Positions 44,167 through 53,404 are shown, counted from the first letter of the stretch. The stretch is DNA of 64,000 nucleotides from Lachnospiraceae bacterium (GCA_022845895.1 AP025573.1:2638501-2702500), one strand, 5' to 3'. A program made the numbers and translations. The notes: a model not told the origin generated them from the sequence alone.

Positions 44167-44706
44167 CTATCTCTCCAATTTTTTCCCGCAAACCGGACAG
44201 ATAAGATTATCCGGCAGTACCTCTCCGCATTCGCAGACCCAGCCAATCTGTCTGGCAGGAACTCCGGCCATAAGAGCATGGTTCGGGACATCTTTCGTAA
44301 CAACTGCTCCCGCAGCAATCATTGCCCATTTTCCTATTGTATGCCCACAGACAATCGTCGCATTGGCACCAACTGTGGCTCCCTCTCTTAAGATAGTCTT
44401 CTTGTAGCCGGCATTACCTTTCGGATATTTGGCTCTGGGAGTAGTATCATTGGTAAAAACCATAGAAGGACCACAAAAAACGTAGTCCTCTAATTCCACC
44501 CCTTCATAAATCGAAACATTATTCTGTACTTTAACACCATTGCCAATTTTCACATTATTAGAAATATTGACATTCTGACCAAAAGAGCAGTTCTTTCCTA
44601 TAACGGCCCCACTCTGGATATGAGAAAAATGCCACACTTTCGTGCCTTCTCCTATTGTAACATCCTCATCTATATAACTGCTTTCGTGAACGAAATAAGC
44701 ACTCAT
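44167..44706 (-). CDS. wbpD: UDP-2-acetamido-3-amino-glucuronate N-acetyltransferase (WbpD/WlbB-like)
   Basis: The 179-residue left-handed β-helix enzyme is built of hexapeptide repeats (SYIDEDVTIGEGTKVWHFSH, GAVIGKNCSFGQNVNIS, NGVKVQNNVSIYEGV). WHFSHI is characteristic of WbpD/WlbB, which acetylate the 3-amine of UDP-2-acetamido-3-amino-2,3-dideoxy-glucuronate. The C-terminus has a small Cys4 cluster (CECGEVLPDNLICPVCG), probably zinc-binding and not required by the family. Its ATG overlaps the upstream wbpB-like stop by 1 bp. Confidence 0.92.
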   Translation of the reverse strand: MSAYFVHESSYIDEDVTIGEGTKVWHFSHIQSGAVIGKNCSFGQNVNISNNVKIGNGVKVQNNVSIYEGVELEDYVFCGPSMVFTNDTTPRAKYPKGNAGYKKTILREGATVGANATIVCGHTIGKWAMIAAGAVVTKDVPNHALMAGVPARQIGWVCECGEVLPDNLICPVCGKKLER

Positions 44707-45779
44707 TAAAACTCTCCTGTCATATCGATGCTGGCAAAATGTTCCACCGGAAACTTCACCGGCTTACCTTCCTTCTGACTCTTATAGATTGCCAGAACGA
44801 GTTCCAGTGCATTCTTACCGGCACGTGCATTAACATAGGGCTCTCTGTCATTTTGAATTGCATCAATCACATCTGCATACAGGCTTGTATGTCCGTTGCC
44901 ATATACATTGCTTGTCTCCTCTTCAAGGCCTTTGTTCTTTTTATCCTCCTCCGTCTCGTCTGCAAAATCCCACACATCGATGTTGTTGGTTGATTTTCCT
45001 CCCAGCTTAACTGTACCATTCTCTCCAAATACGTATAACGTTTCCTCCAGATTCTGCGGATACACATTCGTAGTTCCCTCGACAGTAGCAACTGCTCCGT
45101 TCTTAAACTTGACTACAGCCATACCAATATCTTCCGCCTCCAAATAATCGTGGAACTGCTGGCGTGTCACTCCGTAAACCTCATCTATATCATCTCCCAT
45201 CATCCACCGCAGCAAATCTATACCGTGTATACACTGATTCATCAATGCGCCGCCGTCCTGTGCCCATGTCCCGCGCCAAGGTGCCTGGGTGTAATACCCT
45301 TTATTACGGTTCCATCTGACGTGTATCGCCCCATGTGACATACGGCCAAACCGGCCTGCTTCTACTGCTCTTCTCAATTCCTGAACAGCTACGTTAAAAC
45401 GATTCTGATGGCAGGCAGATACTTTTACACCTTTTTCGTCCGACAATTTAATTATCGCTTCTGCATCATCCAAACTCATAGCCATCGGTTTTTCAATAAT
45501 GACATTGATTCCATGCTCGATACAATAAAGGGCAATTTCTGCATGATTCCCACTTTCAGTCGCAATTCCGGCTAATTCAATCTCATTTTCTTCAATAAGT
45601 TTTTTATAATCAGTATATCTCTTAATCCCCACATCCCCCTGTAAATCATGCTTCGCTAACAGCTCCTCCATATGCTCGGGGATAACATCACATACCGCGA
45701 CAAGCTCGAGGTTATTATTTACAACCGCTTTCACATGGTTCGTAGCAATACGGCCACAGCCAATCAGTGCATATTTCAT
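44706..45779 (-). CDS. wbpB: UDP-GlcNAcA 3-dehydrogenase (WbpB/WlbA-like, Gfo/Idh/MocA family)
   Basis: A 357-residue dehydrogenase beginning MKYALIGCGRIATNHVKAV (Rossmann motif GCGRIA). It has EKPMAMSLDDA near 98, CHQNRFNVAVQELR and GGALMNQCIHGIDLLRWMMG, all typical of WbpB/WlbA enzymes, which oxidise C3 of UDP-GlcNAcA and transfer the hydride to a 2-oxo acid. It lies between the WbpA-like dehydrogenase and the WbpD-like acetyltransferase, in biosynthetic order. AGGAGG precedes the ATG. Confidence 0.92.
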   Translation of the reverse strand: MKYALIGCGRIATNHVKAVVNNNLELVAVCDVIPEHMEELLAKHDLQGDVGIKRYTDYKKLIEENEIELAGIATESGNHAEIALYCIEHGINVIIEKPMAMSLDDAEAIIKLSDEKGVKVSACHQNRFNVAVQELRRAVEAGRFGRMSHGAIHVRWNRNKGYYTQAPWRGTWAQDGGALMNQCIHGIDLLRWMMGDDIDEVYGVTRQQFHDYLEAEDIGMAVVKFKNGAVATVEGTTNVYPQNLEETLYVFGENGTVKLGGKSTNNIDVWDFADETEEDKKNKGLEEETSNVYGNGHTSLYADVIDAIQNDREPYVNARAGKNALELVLAIYKSQKEGKPVKFPVEHFASIDMTGEF

Positions 45780-45792
45780 CTTATATGTCCTC

Positions 45793-47106
45793 CTATAGTA
45801 TTTCTACATTCTCTTTATTTTCTACATTTTTCATAACATTCTTTGTATCAAATACAGCGGTTGCATTTTCCTGTACCATCTTATAATCCACATTAGAATG
45901 AGCTGTCGTAATCATAACCAGATCATAGTCTTTTATTATCTCTGGAGATATCTTTTCAATGCCTTTTTTTACAGTGCCGTTATATTTGTATTCAGCTACC
46001 CACGGATCATAGAATTCCACATCAGCCTTCTCTCTCTTAAGTATTTCGATTACCCTAAGAGCCGGGCTTTCACGATAGTCGTCGATATCCTGTTTATATG
46101 CTACTCCTAATACCAATACTTTAGCCCCATTCATAGCCTTCGAGTGCCGGTTTAAAATCTTGCTGGCCCTCTCGACACAGTATTCAGGCATCCTGTCGTT
46201 AATCATCATTGAACTCTCTATCATGGAAGTATGGAAACCATACTCTCTTGCTTTCCATGTGAGATAATAAGGATCAAGCGGAATACAGTGTCCTCCCAGA
46301 CCCGGACCCGGGTAAAATGCCTGGAAACCATATGGCTTCGTCTTAGCGGCGTCAATAACCTCCCACATACTGATACCCATTTTCTGGCACAGCATTGTCA
46401 ATTCATTTACCAGCCCTATGTTGATGTTTCGGTATGTGTTCTCCAATATCTTTTCCATCTCAGCAATTGCAGGAGATGACACTTCACAGACATCACCCTC
46501 TAACACGGAACGATACATGGAGGCGATAACCTCTGTAGCATCTTTTCCGATAGCTCCTACTACTTTTGGTGTATTCTTTGTCTTATAGATCAGATTACCC
46601 GGATCTACTCTTTCAGGTGAAAAGCCCAGATAAAAGTCTTCCTCACATTTTAATCCAGAGCCCTCTTCCAATATAGGCCTTATGAGTTCTTCAGTTGTAC
46701 CCGGGTATGTAGTAGACTCTAATACTACCATAGTACCCTTCTTTAAATATTTTGCTATCGCTTCTGTCGAAGATTTGACGTAGCTGATATCCGGCTGTTG
46801 ATGCTCGTCCAATGGAGTTGGAACGCAGATTGCAATAAAATCAACGTCCTTTACAAAACTGAAGTCCGTTGTTGCTTTGAACATGCCGCTCTCTACGAGC
46901 TCTTTCAAGTCATCATCCACAACGTCACCGATATAATTGTGTCCCGCATTAACCATCTCAACTTTGGCATCCTGGACATCAAAACCTATTGTCTTAAAAC
47001 CAGCTTTAGCTTTTTCAACAGCTAAAGGAAGGCCGACATACCCAAGACCAACAACACCTACCGTTAATTCTTTTTTTTCGATTTTCTTCAATAATTCCTG
47101 TTTCAT
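45793..47106 (-). CDS. wbpA: UDP-N-acetyl-D-glucosamine 6-dehydrogenase (WbpA-like)
   Basis: The 437-residue enzyme oxidises C6 of the UDP-HexNAc to the uronate using two NAD+. It has VVGLGYVGLPLA at the N-terminus, VPTPLDEHQQPDISYV, LESTTYPGTTEEL, FSPERVDPGN and the catalytic cysteine in GGHCIPLDPYYLTWKA. Sequence pattern and context (wbpB, wbpD and wbpE) indicate WbpA rather than the ManNAc enzyme WecC, although the two cannot be fully separated by eye. A clear AGGAGAG site precedes the ATG. First step of the UDP-GlcNAc(3NAc)A branch. Confidence 0.93.
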   Translation of the reverse strand: MKQELLKKIEKKELTVGVVGLGYVGLPLAVEKAKAGFKTIGFDVQDAKVEMVNAGHNYIGDVVDDDLKELVESGMFKATTDFSFVKDVDFIAICVPTPLDEHQQPDISYVKSSTEAIAKYLKKGTMVVLESTTYPGTTEELIRPILEEGSGLKCEEDFYLGFSPERVDPGNLIYKTKNTPKVVGAIGKDATEVIASMYRSVLEGDVCEVSSPAIAEMEKILENTYRNINIGLVNELTMLCQKMGISMWEVIDAAKTKPYGFQAFYPGPGLGGHCIPLDPYYLTWKAREYGFHTSMIESSMMINDRMPEYCVERASKILNRHSKAMNGAKVLVLGVAYKQDIDDYRESPALRVIEILKREKADVEFYDPWVAEYKYNGTVKKGIEKISPEIIKDYDLVMITTAHSNVDYKMVQENATAVFDTKNVMKNVENKENVEIL

Positions 47107-47138
47107 GCTTCTCTCCTAACTATTTTTATTTGCAACTA

Positions 47139-48458
47139 TTAACTGTTATCTTTTTTCATGTCAAATTTAATCTTTTTAAAATCATCTTCCTTATTATAGA
47201 ACAAACAAAGAAAAATTAAAACTGTAAGCGGGCCAAAGAGTATCGAATCTATAATACCTCCATCATTTAATATAAATATCGCAAAAAAACTGATTCCTAA
47301 CGCAAAAGAGTATCCGTTATATTTTGCAAACTCATCAATCACAAGGATTAGCAGCGCAAATAGTATACCTACCAACAGAATACCGAAAAGCCCAAATCTA
47401 TAATACCCCTCTGCCCAAAAGCCTGTATTGGAATTCATCTCTGGTTTATTAAAATATTCTGTGGATATAATGATTCCAATACGCTCTTTATATGGGAATT
47501 CTATGCCCAGAAATTTTCCCCACAACGTACCTGCGAGTCCTATCAATGTATGTGTCGAGAAATAATCATAATATATAAATTTTAAGTTTGCCGACAGAAT
47601 AAGCACTCTTCTGACAAACAAATCATAAAGCTGATAAAAAAAATTCAACTTGAATCCAAGTGATGTTACTAATACAGTACCGATTGACAGTCCACAAAAT
47701 GCCAGCTTATTAAAACTTTTCAAGTTAGAAACAATAGCAATTCCTACAACAAGCGGTATAACAAACAATATACTTTTCTGAGCAGCATAGAGATAAGCCA
47801 GGAATTGCAAGCCGCATAGTGTAATCACAGTTAAATACTTCTTTCTGCCTATTGCTCTGACAATAAGAAACGGGGTTATTATCATATACTGCCAGTTGAA
47901 CAGATACCCTACATACTTGTTTAATTGGAAGTCGCTTCTTACCGAATATACTTCATATATATCAAGTGCTTTTAAACTAAACATTCCATTCTGCAGTACA
48001 ATCGTAATATATACAATAATAGTTATAAGATAGAATGCTATAATGATGGCCTTGCTTGCCAGATTTATTTTTGGTATTACTATATCCCTTCCCATCCATA
48101 CGACGATTTCCGCCGCGGCAAAACTGGAACAGACGGCTGTATAGTACAAGATGTTTTCATTACTGAATGCAAAGATAACCGTAATTGGTATAATCGCCAT
48201 AAAATATTCAAGTTCCAAAAAAAAGACAGACGGTTTTCTTATATCATGTCTAATCATGGCAAAAAGCAAAAAGCACCAGAAAAAGCCCAACAAATATTTC
48301 CCCAGACTAAAGTCATATCTATATACTCCCAGGCCTCCATATGCTTTTGAGAGCAAGAACCAAAAACCCAATTCTAAAGCAAGTTTATATATCAGCATTA
48401 TTATCAGCAATAACATAGTATTTGTCAAGTTTTTATTTCCCTGCTGCTTCTGATACAC
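47139..48458 (-). CDS. Second polymerase-like multispan membrane protein (Wzy-type)
   Basis: The roughly 439-residue protein contains about ten hydrophobic helices and an external region with FPYKERIGIIISTEYFN and NTGFWAEGYYRFGLFGIL, the sort of segment found in O-antigen polymerases. A GTG at 48458 is chosen because GGGAGG lies 8 nt upstream; TTG or other GTG codons further up lack spacing and overlap the preceding gene. With the protein at 36244 it makes two polymerase-like proteins in one operon. One may polymerise a different repeat or form an alternative linkage. Confidence 0.72.
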   Translation of the reverse strand: MYQKQQGNKNLTNTMLLLIIMLIYKLALELGFWFLLSKAYGGLGVYRYDFSLGKYLLGFFWCFLLFAMIRHDIRKPSVFFLELEYFMAIIPITVIFAFSNENILYYTAVCSSFAAAEIVVWMGRDIVIPKINLASKAIIIAFYLITIIVYITIVLQNGMFSLKALDIYEVYSVRSDFQLNKYVGYLFNWQYMIITPFLIVRAIGRKKYLTVITLCGLQFLAYLYAAQKSILFVIPLVVGIAIVSNLKSFNKLAFCGLSIGTVLVTSLGFKLNFFYQLYDLFVRRVLILSANLKFIYYDYFSTHTLIGLAGTLWGKFLGIEFPYKERIGIIISTEYFNKPEMNSNTGFWAEGYYRFGLFGILLVGILFALLILVIDEFAKYNGYSFALGISFFAIFILNDGGIIDSILFGPLTVLIFLCLFYNKEDDFKKIKFDMKKDNS

Positions 48459-48474
48459 GTTCACTGCCTCCCGT

Positions 48475-49623
48475 CTATTCAAGGGCTTTCAAATATTCCC
48501 GGACCACATTGTTCCAGGTATATTTTCCCTTTAGATTCTGTGCGCCCATCTGTTTCTCCAGAAGCAGTTCTTTCTTTTCAACTATCTCTGATAACAGCTC
48601 CCTTAAGCTTTCAACATTATAGTCAAATACAAATCCACAGCCGTTCGATATCACGAACCTCTCCGGCGCCATCCCTTTGCACAAAATAACTGGAATTCCC
48701 GTCGCAATGGCTTCATACAGCTTAATAGGATATGCCGCCCTCCAGTTTGGTACTTCAATATTATATGCGCAGTAAATTATATCCGTATCTGCAAACAGCT
48801 TTTCCGTATCCTCCGCGTAATTATAATAACCTGTTATGTCAACGTTCTCATAAGCGTGTTCAATGCTCTTTAGTTTTTCATAAGCCTCGCCCATTCCATG
48901 AATCCCAATTCTAATGCCTTTCAGCCCCTGCGCTGCATCCATCAGCATCTTAAGCGACTTAACGTCTCTTACGGAACCGATATAATTAATTCTGATTATA
49001 TCGCTTTTTTTATGAACAATTTTGTTATAAATCTCTTCCTTGGGATAATTGGGTATATATAATACTTTGTTTTTATTTCTTTCCGATGTATACTCCATCT
49101 GTTTGGGCACGACATGTACGAGGAAATCACTGCGGTTCTGAACATAGCCACTTACCAGTTTGACAACCCTGTTCTTCAATGCCTGTGTACTTTGTCCCTC
49201 GTACATTTCTCTCATTACAAATACGATATTATCAACTTTTTTTCTGCCGGCCCATACTCCCGCCAAAGCCATCTCAATATTATGGCAGATAAGGCTGTCC
49301 GTTTTCTCACTTCTCAAATAATTCCTCAGCCATAATATATAGCGCATATACCATCCAATATATACTACTTTTTTTAATACATTTCCTATTCTGCCTTTTG
49401 AGAGTCTGGATATCAGTTTGTCATCTTTGCATATGAAATGCAGGGTATTTATATCTGCTATTTTATTAGCAGTTACTTTCTTTCCCGCCACTTTCCTCTC
49501 CATCAGGATTGTCTCCACATTGTAGCCATGCGCCTTAAAAAACCGGGCCTCTTCCATTGGGCGGTTTTCATAATATTGTATTGTCTCGTATGGATTGATA
49601 GCTAATATTTTTATATTCTTCAT
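48475..49623 (-). CDS. GT4-family glycosyltransferase
   Basis: A 382-residue GT-B protein beginning MKNIKILAINPYETIQYYE. The donor domain contains VLYIPNYPKEEIYNKI, IRINYIGSVRDVKSLKMLM and AYPIKLYEAIATGIPVILC (EX7E-type region). An ATG at 49623 with AGGA upstream is preferred over the GTG immediately before it. It follows the WbpG-like gene after 30 bp. It probably adds one sugar of the uronate-containing repeat. Confidence 0.88.
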   Translation of the reverse strand: MKNIKILAINPYETIQYYENRPMEEARFFKAHGYNVETILMERKVAGKKVTANKIADINTLHFICKDDKLISRLSKGRIGNVLKKVVYIGWYMRYILWLRNYLRSEKTDSLICHNIEMALAGVWAGRKKVDNIVFVMREMYEGQSTQALKNRVVKLVSGYVQNRSDFLVHVVPKQMEYTSERNKNKVLYIPNYPKEEIYNKIVHKKSDIIRINYIGSVRDVKSLKMLMDAAQGLKGIRIGIHGMGEAYEKLKSIEHAYENVDITGYYNYAEDTEKLFADTDIIYCAYNIEVPNWRAAYPIKLYEAIATGIPVILCKGMAPERFVISNGCGFVFDYNVESLRELLSEIVEKKELLLEKQMGAQNLKGKYTWNNVVREYLKALE

Positions 49624-49653
49624 CACTTATCTTCCTGAATCTTCCAGCAACGT

Positions 49654-50769
49654 TTAGCCTTTTAACACTTTAATCTTTCTCTTTACCATGCGAAGGAATG
49701 CCAGCATTTTTTTCCTGGAGTGATACATATCCTCCGTCTTCTTTTGACCCTTCATTATACTTTCCCACTCGGAATCAGAAATATCAAGCTTTTTAAGTAT
49801 GTATTCCTTATCCTCCATCATCTCGGCTTCTGTATAATCCGAATCATCCTTCATAGCTTCCAGTGCTTCTTCTCTTGTCATCTCACCACCCAATACCAGA
49901 CTAGACAGATGAGAACGCTTTTTATCGTAGCCAAATCTCTGTGGCAGGAAATACCCCTGAAAGAATTTAGTGAATCTGGATTCATAATGCTTTCCGCCAT
50001 AATATTCCCAGCCGAACTCCCTTTCCAGTGTTTCCATTGCCTCTTTTTTAGAATAAGGCACGTAATTAAGCAAATCTACCCTGACAATTTCAGACTGATA
50101 CTTTAGATACTTCAGCACTCCAAAATGCGGATATTTCTTTAAGCTCTTTCCCCGTCCGTATTTCTTATACACGCTCTTTATGTTGGCATAATCTGTTGCA
50201 GTATATCCCCAAGCCACCGGCGATACGCCTTCCGTAGCAACATTGCTGCCATTCAGCATATATTTTACATGGCACTTAGAAGCATAGTTATACATAGCTG
50301 CAAGAAAAACATGATCCTGAGGAACGTCCAGATTGGCCAGGCCGGAGAACATGTATGCTCTCTGCAGCTCCTTCATAGTCGGCCAATCAATAACTACAGT
50401 GTGCAGATCTATTTTCAATTTTTCGCACATCTTTTTAATATTCTTTACGGCAACATCGCTGTTCCATCCCGCGTCAACATGGACAGCCAGCACCCGAAGA
50501 TTCAGTTTTTTAGTGAGATAAGCCATATATGCACTGTCTACTCCGCCGGAGATTCCCAGTATACAGTCATATTCTTTTCCCTGTCCGTCTTTCTTCATCT
50601 GGGCAACTAAACGCTTCAGCTTTTCATCGCTGCTTCCCTCACGATATCCATATAGTTCCTCATTAGCATCAAATCTATGACAATGATTGCAAACTCCATT
50701 GTCATCAAAATAAATTTTTGGATCTGATGTGTCCATTATACACCTTGTACAAATCTGATATTTACTCAT
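49654..50769 (-). CDS. wbpG: N-acetyl sugar amidotransferase (WbpG/PseA-like)
   Basis: The 371-residue protein has an N-terminal zinc-finger-like CTRCIMDTSDPKIYFD...CNHCHRF and an ATP pyrophosphatase PP-loop, LGISGGVDSAYMAYL. This is the architecture of WbpG/PseA, which turns an acetamido group into an acetamidino group using ammonia from HisH through HisF. The start at 50769 overlaps the hisF stop by 8 bp and has AAGGAG upstream. Presence of hisF and hisH directly upstream strongly supports this reading. Confidence 0.92.
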   Translation of the reverse strand: MSKYQICTRCIMDTSDPKIYFDDNGVCNHCHRFDANEELYGYREGSSDEKLKRLVAQMKKDGQGKEYDCILGISGGVDSAYMAYLTKKLNLRVLAVHVDAGWNSDVAVKNIKKMCEKLKIDLHTVVIDWPTMKELQRAYMFSGLANLDVPQDHVFLAAMYNYASKCHVKYMLNGSNVATEGVSPVAWGYTATDYANIKSVYKKYGRGKSLKKYPHFGVLKYLKYQSEIVRVDLLNYVPYSKKEAMETLEREFGWEYYGGKHYESRFTKFFQGYFLPQRFGYDKKRSHLSSLVLGGEMTREEALEAMKDDSDYTEAEMMEDKEYILKKLDISDSEWESIMKGQKKTEDMYHSRKKMLAFLRMVKRKIKVLKG

Positions 50770-51538
50770 CACAATAAACTCCTTCTTTATATAATTCACT
50801 TTCTTCGGGTACATTAATCAGCACTGCTTTTTTTCTGCCAAAATATACAAACATACTGCCGGCTGATACTGCATGGGCTCCCCCCTTCTCCAAAGCCATC
50901 TTTAAGTCAGGCACCCCCCCTGCGCCGCCGCAGGCAACTACTGGAATATTAACCGTCTCAGTGACTTGGCGAATCAAATCGATGTCATACCCCTGCATCA
51001 AACCATCATTATCAATAGAATTAATAATTATCTCACCAGCACCTGATTGTTCATAATGCTTTGCCAGCTTTGCAGGAGACACTTTTATCTTTGTGTTCCC
51101 TCCGTCTATAAAGCATGAGTATTTTCCAAATAACTCTCTCTTTGCATCTATTGACGCCACGACACTCTGGCTCCCCGCATATTCCACCGCCTTTTTCAAC
51201 AACGAGTCATCTTTGTTTATTGCGGAATTAATTATAACTTTCTCAAAACCAATAGCAAACAATTCTTTAATCTGATTCAAGTCAGTAATACCACCTCCAT
51301 AACTCAATGGCATAAATGCTTCAGAGGCTATGTTCTTAAGGTAGTCAAAATCCGGGCTACCACCGCTTTTCGCGGCCCCAATATCAAGCAGACATAATTC
51401 ATCCACGCCTTTTTCATTAAATATACGGACTGCATTGATTGGATCGCCCAGATAATTTGGATTTTTAAATTTTGTCGTCTTTACTAATCCCTGCTCCAGT
51501 AGCAGAAGACAGGGAATTACTCTCGGTCTATTATACAT
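50762..51538 (-). CDS. hisF: HisF-like synthase subunit for sugar amidation (HisF2)
   Basis: A 258-residue (βα)8 barrel of the HisF family: RVIPCLLLLEQGLVKTTKF, LLDIGAAKSGG, LSYGGGITDLNQIK, ASIDAKRE and IIINSIDNDGLMQGYD. The typical histidine HisF has CLDVxxGRVVKG at the first strand, whereas here it is CLLLLEQGLVKTTKF, as in polysaccharide-cluster HisF2 proteins. It should channel ammonia to WbpG, not make imidazole glycerol phosphate. ATG 51538 is used, 2 bp after the hisH stop. Confidence 0.92.
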   Translation of the reverse strand: MYNRPRVIPCLLLLEQGLVKTTKFKNPNYLGDPINAVRIFNEKGVDELCLLDIGAAKSGGSPDFDYLKNIASEAFMPLSYGGGITDLNQIKELFAIGFEKVIINSAINKDDSLLKKAVEYAGSQSVVASIDAKRELFGKYSCFIDGGNTKIKVSPAKLAKHYEQSGAGEIIINSIDNDGLMQGYDIDLIRQVTETVNIPVVACGGAGGVPDLKMALEKGGAHAVSAGSMFVYFGRKKAVLINVPEESELYKEGVYCDE

Positions 51539-51540
51539 TA

Positions 51541-52155
51541 TCAACACTCTTTCGAAAAATTTTCTAATAATTTCATTCCGAATATATGGCTTTTTTCAGG
51601 ATGGAATTGTGTTCCGTAAATATTGCCATTAAATACTGCTGCTGCAAATTCATATCCGTAATCACATGTCATCAGTACATTTGCTCTGGAATCGCAGACA
51701 GCATGATATGAATGTACAAAATAATATCTTTGCTTATCCTCTATATCCTTTACCAGATTATTTTCTCTGTTAATTATATCAACATAATTCCAGCCCATAT
51801 GAGGAACTTTCAAGCCATCATCCGCAAAGCTGAATCTTTTATTATCAAACGGAATTAAGTCTAATCCTTTTTCTTCGCCCTCTTCGCTCTTTCTTCCTAA
51901 CATCTGCATTCCCAGGCATATGCCCAGTATCGGTTTCTTTTTATCACATGCCTGCTCAAGTATTACCTTATCAAATTCTTTTTCGCGAAGACATCTCATG
52001 CCATTATCAAAGGAACCCACACCAGGTAGAATGAGCTTATCAGCTTGTTCTATTTCTTTAATGCTGTCAGTTATAACTGTTTCTACACCAATTTTGTTTA
52101 ACATGTTTTTTATGGAACCGAGATTACCTATCCCATAGTCAAGTACTGCAATCAT
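51541..52155 (-). CDS. hisH: HisH-like glutaminase for sugar amidation (HisH2)
   Basis: The 204-residue class I glutamine amidotransferase contains IAVLDYGIGNLGSI, LPGVGSFDNGM, the nucleophile Cys in ILGICLGMQMLG and the His-Glu pair in GTQFHPEKS. It releases ammonia for its HisF partner and, through it, WbpG. The start at 52155 is chosen because the MIAVLDYG N-terminus is canonical and GGGGAGAGGA lies upstream; the earlier ATG overlapping the previous gene lacks a site. No other histidine biosynthesis gene lies nearby. Confidence 0.93.
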   Translation of the reverse strand: MIAVLDYGIGNLGSIKNMLNKIGVETVITDSIKEIEQADKLILPGVGSFDNGMRCLREKEFDKVILEQACDKKKPILGICLGMQMLGRKSEEGEEKGLDLIPFDNKRFSFADDGLKVPHMGWNYVDIINRENNLVKDIEDKQRYYFVHSYHAVCDSRANVLMTCDYGYEFAAAVFNGNIYGTQFHPEKSHIFGMKLLENFSKEC

Positions 52156-52175
52156 GCTGTCCTCTCCCCTGCTCA

Positions 52176-53276
52176 TTATGCTAATTTAGAATATATATCA
52201 ACCAGTTTCTTTTCTTCTATGCCCCAGTTATATTCTCTGCAGATTGCCTCACGTCCATTCTTGCCTAATTCATATGACATTTCTCTATCCGCAAGCAGCT
52301 TGTTTACGGCACCTTCAATTTCTTTTACATTTTCGGGATTCACTGAAATACCACATTCACTGCTTTCGATAATGTTCTTCCACACTTTAAAGTCAGACGC
52401 TACAATCGGTATTCCCGCTGCCATGTATTCAAACATTTTAATAGGAAGCGCTTTTCTGTGGTTAGGCGTATTTTTTAATACTACCAAGCCTATCAGGCTT
52501 CTATTATATAGGTCATTTATCTCGGAACGGCTTAAATATCCGAGTAGCTTTACCTTTTTCCATCCCGGCAGCCGCTCAAGCTCCTTCTTATACTCCTGAT
52601 TTATAGCCCCCGCAATCTGAAGTTCTGCATCAATATGCTCCATCACCTTAACCAGTTGCGTGATACCCCTCTGCTCCGTTATTCCTCCTGCATAGCACAA
52701 GATTCTTTCTCGCTTCGCATAATCATCATTCTTGCATTGAATATCTGATAACAACGGATAATTCTTGACAGATCCTGCCTTACATCCATATTTACTAAAT
52801 ATATTAGCAATATGGTCTGTCGCCGTTACAATATAGTCCAGCTTCCCTGCAATTCGTTTCTCATATTGTTCATATGTTTTTGACACAAAAGTCCGCATCT
52901 TCAACGGGATCCAAGTCTTCGCCAATATTTGTCTGGGAACATCCTCATGGCTGTCATATACAACTATTTTATTTTTCTTTTTTAATTTTAAGGCATATGG
53001 AAGCAATTCCGGATCATGAAAATGATATATATCCGCATTTACTGCCAACGCTTCTTTGTACACAAGGTGCGACATAAATAACATACGGTATAAACGGCTG
53101 TTGGACTTTTTCGTTACTCCTTTGACTTTTACATTATCCCTGTCAAATGATTTGCCCGGTACCACTAGAATAGTATCATACCCTGCTTTTGCCAGTGATA
53201 CACACTCTTTATGAAAAATCCTTACATCTCTGCTGTCATGTGCACTTGTCATATGGCAGACCCGTTTTATACCCAT
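52176..53276 (-). CDS. GT4-family glycosyltransferase (WbpH-like)
   Basis: A 366-residue GT-B enzyme, the first gene of the large operon. It begins KRVCHMTSAHDSRDVRIFHK, a pattern seen in WbpH-like enzymes, then VYDSHEDVPRQI, LCYAGGITEQRGITQLVKV and PIKMFEYMAAGIPIVAS with the EX7E-type region. The location next to WbpG/HisF/HisH suggests that it uses the uronic acid nucleotide. AAGGAGG is 9 nt before the ATG. Confidence 0.88.
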   Translation of the reverse strand: MGIKRVCHMTSAHDSRDVRIFHKECVSLAKAGYDTILVVPGKSFDRDNVKVKGVTKKSNSRLYRMLFMSHLVYKEALAVNADIYHFHDPELLPYALKLKKKNKIVVYDSHEDVPRQILAKTWIPLKMRTFVSKTYEQYEKRIAGKLDYIVTATDHIANIFSKYGCKAGSVKNYPLLSDIQCKNDDYAKRERILCYAGGITEQRGITQLVKVMEHIDAELQIAGAINQEYKKELERLPGWKKVKLLGYLSRSEINDLYNRSLIGLVVLKNTPNHRKALPIKMFEYMAAGIPIVASDFKVWKNIIESSECGISVNPENVKEIEGAVNKLLADREMSYELGKNGREAICREYNWGIEEKKLVDIYSKLA

Positions 53277-53302
53277 TCGTTTATGCCTCCTTATACCGCT
53301 GA

Positions 53303-53383
53303 TTATTTCAAATTGTTACATTTTTTTACACCTGTTACATAATAACAAATTTTTTCCACAAATACAATCTTTATGTGATACTT
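53303..53383 (-). repeat. 81-bp promoter/leader segment related to 31469-31549
   Basis: Partner of the segment before pglF: same length, same promoter spacing, same order of blocks (AAATTTG, then GTGTAAAAAA, then TTTGAAATAA). It ends 27 bp before the first gene of the ~21.7 kb operon. Confidence 0.65.
53339..53367 (-). promoter_or_regulatory. Promoter of the large polysaccharide operon
   Basis: TTGTAT (53362-53367) and TATTAT (53339-53344) are spaced 17 bp apart on the minus strand, with TTTGT directly before the -10 (extended). The leader to the ATG at 53276 is about 55 nt. Confidence 0.7.
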
Positions 53384-53404
53384 AATAGATTTTCGCATAT
53401 AAAG

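Noticed and set aside
50762..52155. hisF and hisH as part of histidine biosynthesis
   Set aside because: No other his genes are adjacent. The first-strand sequence and coupling to WbpG fit the sugar-amidation paralogues.
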